This document shows, piece after piece, positions 56,582-64,000 of a stretch of DNA of 64,000 nucleotides; within the stretch, counting starts at the first letter, position 1, and each line of letters opens with the position of its first letter. The notes beneath the pieces are model-generated. The model was given only the letters and a program-made list of their open reading frames with translations, was not told the origin of the DNA and searched no databases. The translations under genes were made by a program, and so were the position numbers. Origin of the DNA: Ananas comosus (lineage: Eukaryota; Streptophyta; Magnoliopsida; Poales; Bromeliaceae); contig NC_033628.1 of the NCBI RefSeq assembly GCF_001540865.1, positions 8,549,388 to 8,613,387 on the forward strand. Reading direction: 5' to 3'.

Positions 56582-56682
56582 GATACAAATTGTTTGAGAG
56601 ATACATAATGCTAATAAATCTATGCTTGCCTATCGATCTCTAATTAAAGTGTCTAAGCTTCTTCTTCTTTTTTTATATTTAT

Positions 56683-56684
56683 TA

Positions 56685-56728
<44 letters not shown>

Positions 56729-56729
56729 T
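56683..56729. repeat. (TTA)n microsatellite
   Basis: About 15 ATT/TTA units. Confidence 0.9.
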
Positions 56730-56978
56730 TTAGGAGCAGCAATTACGAACAAAAGCATTTGGTAAGAAAATTTGCAGCTCCTAGAACCGCAGAAAAACAA
56801 AAATACAATTATGAGCCTCGATTGCAAGAACTCTAATTGGATGCTTCTGATTTGTTATAGGAAAAAAACTGTTGGGGGCCTTGCTTTTTGCCTTTTAGTA
56901 AGTAGCTAGCAACAACTTCAAATAGAGCATTTTGGTGAATGGAATCTTATGATCAAAAACTTGTAATGTAATGAGCTT

Positions 56979-57680
56979 CAAAAAGAAAATGCTTTATTTG
57001 GATGCTTCTGGTTCTACTGTTAAAAAGAAGAAAAAAAAAAAAAACTTTAATGGAAAGCTTCTTATAATAAAGTTTAGTTGAGAAGCTCTCGATTCGCTGT
57101 CACGTATCAATTTTATCGTTTATCCAATTAAAACTTTTTTTATACTGATATTAGAAAAAACACTCAACGATTCTTTGAATGGAGACAAAACTGACATGCC
57201 GGCAGCAGATTGTAGGCTCCCCCGATGAGACGTTGTTGGAGAGCTCTCCACTAAAGTTTTATGGGTTAAAAAAATTATTGAAAATATCTTACTTTAAAAA
57301 GCAAATGCTTTAAGTACTATGCTTTTGATTCTACTCTTAAAAATGAAAAAAATGAAAAAAAAAAAAACTTTGGAGGGGAGCTTCCGAGCAAAACTTTGTT
57401 GAGAAGCCTCTGATTCAACGTCGCATGTCAAAAGTTATAATCCTTTACTCTAAGGATTAAAATATTTTTTTGGTCTACTATTAGAAAACTCTTGGATGGA
57501 GACAAAATTGACATACAAACAGTAGATCGTAGGCTAACTCGACGTACAACGAGACGTCGTTGAAGAGCTCTCCACTGAAGTTTTATCCATTAAAACAAAT
57601 ATATTGAAAATATCTTACTTTGAAAACACAATTGCTTTAGTTGGATGCTTCTAATTCTACTGTTAAAGAGAATTATTGAA
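56979..57680. repeat. Diverged tandem repeat, unit about 320 bp, 2.2 copies
   Basis: Unit 1 about 56979-57295, unit 2 about 57296-57620, partial unit 3 to 57680. Each unit has GGATGCTTCT.*TTCTACTGTTAAA, then an A-run with AACTTT, GAGAAGC.TC, TTGGATGGAGACAAAA.TGACAT, AGCAGAT.GTAGGCT and GAGCTCTCCACT.AAGTTTTAT. An earlier scrap (56837-56855) may start the array. No coding recognised. Confidence 0.75.
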
Positions 57681-59700
57681 AACATCTTAATTACTATAGT
57701 TCTTTTTCTAACGATGCTAGTTACTTGGCGCATTGTCAAAGGGCATATAATTAATTATTAGAGTAGTGCTTCTACACTTGTTATTTTTCGCTACTGTTAG
57801 TTCACTCCTCTTCAACGGCTCAGATTTAATTTTTTAAATTGTGACCTACAATAGCAGGCCACTTAGGGAGAGGTACCGGTTACCAGGTACCTCAAAGAAA
57901 GATATTTTTGTCTTTTAAAGCATAAATAATTTAGTAATTTTACCTCTACTATATTATCAAAATATTTATTCTCTCTTTGTTTCCTTTTTCTCTCTCTTTA
58001 TTTCCTTACAAATTCAATTTGTAACGAATTAAAATTTGAAAAATCAACCAAGAACAAAAAAATTTTAAAGGTAAGATCAAAATCAATTTAATAAATCAAA
58101 TTAATTAAATTGATCAAATTGATAAAATATACAGATAGCTTGGATTTGTTCAATATAAATTTATTTAATTTATTTACATTTCTAATTTTGTTTCCTCTAG
58201 TAAAACTCTATGGCGTAGATTTATTATAAGCTTAAAATTTAAATTATACGGTCTAAATTTATTTATTAGTAAATTTAAATTGCACTATACTATTTAGATT
58301 TTATTAGAGGTTTCTGTATACTTTTTATGTTCTAAACTTCAAATTTATTTTGTTTTCAACTTATATTTTAAATTACAATACATGATCTTATTATTTTAAA
58401 ATATCAAGTTTTACTATTAAAATTTGAATTAATTTTGCCCATACAATTCTGCTCTAAGAATAAATTTGAATTATACCCTATATTTCTAATCAATTATCCA
58501 TATTAAATTTTTTAAACAGTGATAAAGAATTAATATCTAAATTAAAAAAAATTCTTAAATTTTTTAAATATAATAAATATGTTGAATTTAAATATTTGCC
58601 CACATTTAATTTTTTAAAATTAGTAATACAAAACTAATCTCTAAACAAGGCGAATTCATAATTTTGTTAAACATAATAAATATGTTAAATTTAAATATTT
58701 ACCAAAATTACAAATTTTTTTAAATAGTGATACAAAATTAATGTCTAAAGTAGAACAATTCTATTTTTTTTTTAACATATTAAATACATTTAATTTATAA
58801 TATTTTTAACCTACATTCAAAATTTTTTTAAATAAGTGATGCAAAATTAATGTCTAAACTATATGGATTTAAAAGTTTCTTAAACATATTAAATATGTTG
58901 AATTAAAATATTTACCAACATTACAAATTTTTTAAATAGTAATACAAAGTTCCTCTAACTTAAATTTAAACTTTTAATATTTAATATTTAATATTTAAAT
59001 TCAACGTATTTAGAAATAGAACTATTTCTAAAATTCCTATATTTTAAATTAATGCCTAAATTTGAGAAACACTGAAATTTCTAAAATAAATGCCTAAATT
59101 TGGGTAATCAATCAATTCTCCGAATTAGTGCAAATTAATGCATAAATTTAGGATTTCAATTAAAACTTTTTCTTTAAATGTTGCATAGCTTAATTACAAA
59201 AATAATCTCGAATGAAGTAACTCTTTATTTGCTAAATGTTAAAATTATATTTTTATCCTCTATTTTTTATAAAATAAAGTAGGAAATCATTTCTCTAATT
59301 ATTAAGCTAACCCTTAGAACTGCAGTTGTATGAATGTAGGCTCCCTCACTCCATTCCTTGGTGCAGTTGTAGTACGCACATCAAAGTTATTGTATTGAAA
59401 CCCCACATTGGTGGAGCCTACGAGTTAATTAATCTTGTGATCTTAAACAACAGTGTTAATTTACTGGTGCGTGCATTCATTCAAATGCCTGGTTTGTATA
59501 CATACATATTTAGCCCCTTTTTTTTTATTTCTCTTCTTTTTAATCTTTTTTACTTCGATTCATACATAGCGCCTCATATTTAATTAAGTTTATATGAAAT
59601 GCTTGAATCGCCAACTTTATATATAGCTATAGTCAGCATCTAAAATACTTAAACACAAAAATATATAATACTGGTAAGATATATATTATGGACACATGAA
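57681..59700. other. Very AT-rich intergenic DNA, no gene recognised
   Basis: 58050-59160 consists largely of TTTAAAT and AAATTT patterns with no coding signal. Confidence 0.55.
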
Positions 59701-59723
59701 TGTATGAGTACGAGCATCTATTT

Positions 59724-59757
59724 TTATTTATTTATTTATTTATTATTATTATTTACT
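59724..59757. repeat. (TTTA)n then (TTA)n
   Basis: Short microsatellite. Confidence 0.85.
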
Positions 59758-60292
59758 AGCTAGTAGCACGGTTTGCGTGCAACTCGATCTAGAGCCTTAT
59801 TTGAAAATATATCATCTAATAAATGTATGTTTCTGATTTGAGACTTTATGAGATTTAAAAATTCTGAAATTCACTTTAAAGCTTTCATCGGATTAAAATT
59901 AATGCTCATTGCATGTTATTCTACGGACCGCTCTTACCACTATTAATTAATTTTAATGTGTCCAGCAAAAAAAAGGCTGGCTCTACAGCTTTTTTTTTTT
60001 TTTTTTTTTTTTTTGTAATTCAAAACTTTTGAATAGTCAAAACTCAAAAATATAGAAACGTTTAATTGGAGAGCCCAATTAATTCTGCATGAAGTAGCCA
60101 TCAAATGAAGTATTTAATTTGAGAGTGTCTAATCCCGCGAAGTTCATGCAGTATTCATGTCGTACGTACCAAATTGTACGTCGTGTGCTGATGCAGCGGA
60201 GTGTTATATGCAATTATCGTTCTACACAGTAATTATATTATCATCATCATCACCATCATGAATTGTACTATCCAATTAAACTTCTCCAACCA

Positions 60293-60294
<2 letters not shown>
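59758..60294. other. Intergenic DNA with a poly-T run
   Basis: Poly-T at 59991-60014. No gene recognised. Confidence 0.5.
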
Positions 60295-60367
<73 letters not shown>

Positions 60368-60420
60368 AGAGACGAGACGAGATGAGAGGAGAGAGAGAGA
60401 CGAAGGAGAGACGAGAGAGA
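60295..60420. repeat. (TA)n then GA-rich tract at a MITE end
   Basis: About 32 TA units, then degenerate GAGAC/GAGAGA to the MITE start. Confidence 0.9.
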
Positions 60421-60946
60421 GAGCGTAGGCTACTATACTATCGGTAGCACGGAGCGTTCCGTAGTACCAAGTTGTTTTCGATGATGCGGCTTCCAAATCG
60501 ACGATCGGCTCTGTTAGACTTGATCTACACTATTAAAAGTATTTAGAAACTAAATTTCATAATTTTTCGATATCATTTACCTATCAAACAACTAGTCTAA
60601 AATTGAACGGCTAAAAATAAAAATCTCATAAAAAATGATGATAAAAAATTTAAATTCAAGATCAGATATACTGATCTTACTCTAAATAGTTAAAATAATT
60701 TTCTATAAAATTTTTATCGGATTTGGATTGTTTTACACCGTTAAACTCTCAAACACACCACATCGGCCATTAAAATTATCAATTTTGAGATCTTTTGATC
60801 ACTAGTCAAAGAATTTAGTTTCCAAATACTTTCAATAGTGTAGATCAAGTCTAACGGAGCCGATCGTCGATTTGGAAGCCGCATCATCGAAAACAACTTG
60901 GTAGCACGGAGCGTTCCGTGCTACCGATAGTATAGTAGCCGGACTC
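60421..60946. repeat. Fold-back MITE family A, well-preserved GGTAGCACGG-type copy
   Basis: Ends GAGCGTAGGCTACTATACTA and complement GAGTCCGGCTACTATACTA. Right hairpin GGTAGCACGGA-GCG-TTCCGTGCTACC is perfect; the left one has two mismatches. Inner arms ATCGACGATCGGCTCTGTTA and TAACGGAGCCGATCGTCGAT pair. Confidence 0.9.
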
Positions 60947-62330
60947 TATATATATATAGGTATAATTAATCAGATGTACATATAACTCATCATATGTATA
61001 GTATTAATTAATTAATTAACTTTTCAACAAACTTTAATTTTTGTTGGACGTGATCCGCGCGCCAGGGACCAGCTGTAGACTACAAGAAATTAGAACACAA
61101 ATGCATTAAAAAGTTTGTATTTTCTTCTTCTTCTTTTTTCTTTTTTTTTTTTTGACTAAAATTACAGTTCTCTTATAAATATTTATTTTTTTATCCCTAT
61201 TTTTTTAAAAAATTAATATTTTACTCTCTTAATATTTTGTATGTTGGTGCATTAATTTAGCCCCTCTCAGTCAGGTGTCCATCATTATTCCATTCATTTT
61301 TTTATAATTTATACAGAAAATATTCTTCAAAATAACAAAAATATTTTCAAAAATTATTCTTTCTATAGAAGAAGTAAGGGTAATTTAATTATTTTGTCCT
61401 CTTCATTAACGTCGTAATTCTTTGAAAATATTTTCCCAAATTTCAAGAGGACAAAATACAGATTTTAAAAATCATAAAGGAAAAATGAAAAAATGAGTAT
61501 TTACAGTAAGTTTTTTTTTTTTTTTTTGTAATTTAGCCTATTTATTATATATTTTTATTAAATCTTTCAAACTCTATTAAGAAACTTATTAATAATTTTT
61601 AAAAATAGTGGAATTCTAATAAGCTATGTTACCGATAAGAGGACTGTAATAATCATTATCAATATTTTAATTATTATCACCATACGACACGGTAAATACG
61701 ATCCGTTTCGATGGGCACTTAAATCAATCTTGGGTTATAACCCACCCCATTAGAAAAGTTTATCCGCGGTCATGGGTTGAGATGATTTGGACTTAAGGTT
61801 GGGAAATCATTTGGTACGAGTACGAAGATGGCTGGAATAATAACATGTTATACATGTATCTTTTTGTGAATTTACAAGACTGCCCTCGGGTGGGGAGACA
61901 GTACATTCTGTCGGCAAGGGGCTTGTTATGCTGACTGCTCACCAACTCGATTTACCTTCTCTCTCTTCTTTTCTTTTCTTTTCCTGAACATGTGTATGTA
62001 TATGTATAGAGAGAGAAAAGAGAGAGAAACAAGAGAGAGAGAGATTTTCCCGGGCACAAAAATCGTGCCGTAAAAGCAGGTAGAGATAGCGAGGGCCAAA
62101 AAAAATATTTCCTACTGCACCCTGTGTATATATGTGTATATATAAAGCATTTACCTATATTAAAAAGTACGTGAATTTTGTTTACTGCTTTACTAATCAC
62201 TTTGATTAAAACAATAATATTTTTTTGCGCAGTAGTGTTGGGTTTTGTAACAAGCTATAATTAAGATTTTGGAATAAAAATATATCGTGTGTATATATGT
62301 ATATATATATATATATATTATGTTTATATA

Positions 62331-62372
<42 letters not shown>

Positions 62373-63490
62373 AGAGAGTGTAGGGAATAATAATAATTTG
62401 TCTATGGAGGGAGGAGGGGAGAGGGTGTATGATGGTGGTGATAAGTATAGGACGACGAGCACACTGCTTTTTCTACGGGAGAATCTTAACCACTTAAGAG
62501 AGAGGGGTCCATGGCCCCCACCTCTCTCTCTCTCTCTCTCTCCCGTCCTAACTTTGCCTTTTTTCCTGCCAAGGTTAAGCTAATTTTTCTTCCCTTTTGA
62601 CCTTTTGACCTTTTGAGTACTCTTTCTCTCTCTCTATCTACCCATATATGTATTCCCTAAGGGGCCCTTCAATGGTGGGCCTGATCTCTGTCTCACCAAA
62701 AATTTTAGAATATTTATATTACTGATGTGATGTAAGTGTTATACAGTAAATTTTTTTTTTTTTTTCACACACATGTATTAGAGATTTTAGCCTAGCTAGT
62801 ACTCCGGACAAAAGAAAAAAACTAGTATAGTACTCCAATTGATAGAAAAGTCTATCGTATAAATTTGAATTTGCAACACGTGACAGAAATTTATTCTTTT
62901 TACGTCGGTAACGTATTTCATCACCCACACCCCCATCCTCAAAAAAAGGAAAAAAAAAAAGAAAGAAAGAAAAAAGAACTGCTCTTAGACAATGGGGATG
63001 TGGAAATTAAGGAGAAATTTGCGCCACGAGTTGCAAATTTGGACCTCAGGGAATTAATTAACCTCTCTCAACTTGCTCTCATCTAATTTTGTTCTTAGTT
63101 AGTTACGTCATGATAATTAAGCCACTTCATATTGCCCCCTAAGGAGGTGTTTAGGTTCGTAATGTTGTGATTCGACCGTGAATCAAGTTTATATAATATG
63201 AATAAAAATATTAATTTTATCATTCATCACCATGAAGATATCGAAAAAGAATGAAAAAAGTATCAGGTATATATATAGGTGGCCATAGAATTTTCAAAAA
63301 GCTTCGAAATAGTCCAAACTCAATCATCTTTTGTTGAAAGATCCAAAATTTGACATATGACTAGATAATAAATCTCTCAGCGTTATGCGAGTTAGTGGCA
63401 AGATTAATATTTTTACTAGCTACCACTGAACTTATTTTCAACCAAACTATACTTAGCGTCATTCCTAATTAACACCCAGTGATGTAGTAA
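60947..63490. other. Intergenic DNA with microsatellites, no gene recognised
   Basis: Poly-T at 61139-61153 and 61510-61526, GA at 62006-62042, (AAT)n at 62335-62371, CT at 62524-62543, and an imperfect GACCTTTT triplet at 62597-62620. No recognised coding. Confidence 0.5.
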
Positions 63491-63496
63491 TTGTTC

Positions 63497-64000
63497 TAAG
63501 AGCTAGCCTGTTTGGCTAGCTATTGGAAAAGTGATGATTTCACCATAATTGATTTTGCTTAAAAATTATAGGACGTTCGGAAAAGTTTAGTCGGAAAATA
63601 ATTTTTCTAAAATAATTTTGTAAAACTGTTAGAAAAAATAATTTTATTGTTTGAAGATAATAAAATTTTTACTGAATTTTATTTTAAATTTAAATTTTAT
63701 TATAAAATTTAAAATTTAAAATATGAATCAGAATTTAAATTTTGATATTTAAACTTAAATTTAAAATTAAAAATTCACAATTTTGAAAATTTAAATTTAT
63801 AATTTAAAAGTAAAATTTCAAATTAAATTTAAATTTTGAGTTCAAAATCAGATCAGATTTTAAGAAGCATGGTTTGGCTGCTTCTGATTTTGGGGGGCCT
63901 CCAAAATCAGCAATAGATTCTAAAAGTTAGAATCAAATTTTGAAAAAAAAAATCAAGTACTTTACTAATAAAGGAAAAATCACTTGTGTGTTTGGATCCT
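63497..64000. repeat. Probable MITE with AAATTT interior, running to the window end
   Basis: Left part has AGCCTGTTTGGCTAGCTATT and then AAAAGTGATGATTT; the interior (63650-63850) is made of AAATTTAAAT permutations like the Harbinger MITE at 23074; AAAATCACTT near 63976-63986 may be the matching inner right arm. Outer right end not visible. Confidence 0.4.

Noticed and set aside
62335..62371. CRISPR-like regular repeat
   Set aside because: Plain (AAT)n microsatellite; plant nuclear context.

Overview
The window looks like an intergenic, transposon-rich stretch of a plant nuclear genome. It is AT-rich overall, full of (TA)n, (GA)n and (CT)n microsatellites, and packed with Ty1/copia remains, MITEs, a tRNA-type SINE and solo LTRs. 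It holds one extremely GC-rich intronless gene of a plant-specific family. An AT-rich background with a very GC-rich gene and these repeat types suggests a monocot; a commelinid such as pineapple is my guess, not a demonstrated assignment. Single Ns at 2337, 8080, 36962 and 42502 and a 286-base N run at 11215-11500 show that this is a draft assembly.

Layout. 1-12 kb holds decayed minus-strand copia fragments. One is split by a non-autonomous MULE with a GC-rich cargo (5096-5897) and one by a PIF/Harbinger-type MITE (10341-11023). 13.3-25.5 kb is one complete but dead minus-strand copia element of 12.2 kb with a perfect 5-bp target duplication. It has been hit by five younger insertions: a hAT MITE, a gag-only copia with two LTRs, an LTR-like repeat, a 2.4-kb probable gypsy solo LTR and a Harbinger-type MITE. 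Without them it is about 4.9 kb, a normal copia length. 25.5-45 kb and 48.7-64 kb hold no convincing gene. They carry MITEs, solo LTRs, two SINEs, a CACTA-like end with a gene scrap, a tandem repeat of about 320 bp and long featureless AT-rich DNA.

The only convincing host gene lies at about 46.0-48.2 kb on the plus strand. It encodes a BED-type zinc-finger protein of the plant family containing Arabidopsis At1g12380 and At1g62870, which appears related to hAT transposases. Its C-terminal 610 codons are open, but the N-terminal 300 bp breaks frame several times in GC-rich sequence in a way that looks like consensus error.

The most unusual signal is a fold-back MITE family with about a dozen copies here. 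The ends carry a small hairpin whose stem sequence differs between copies while remaining self-complementary, and the elements sit at TA inside TA/GA microsatellites. This looks like structure being conserved rather than sequence.
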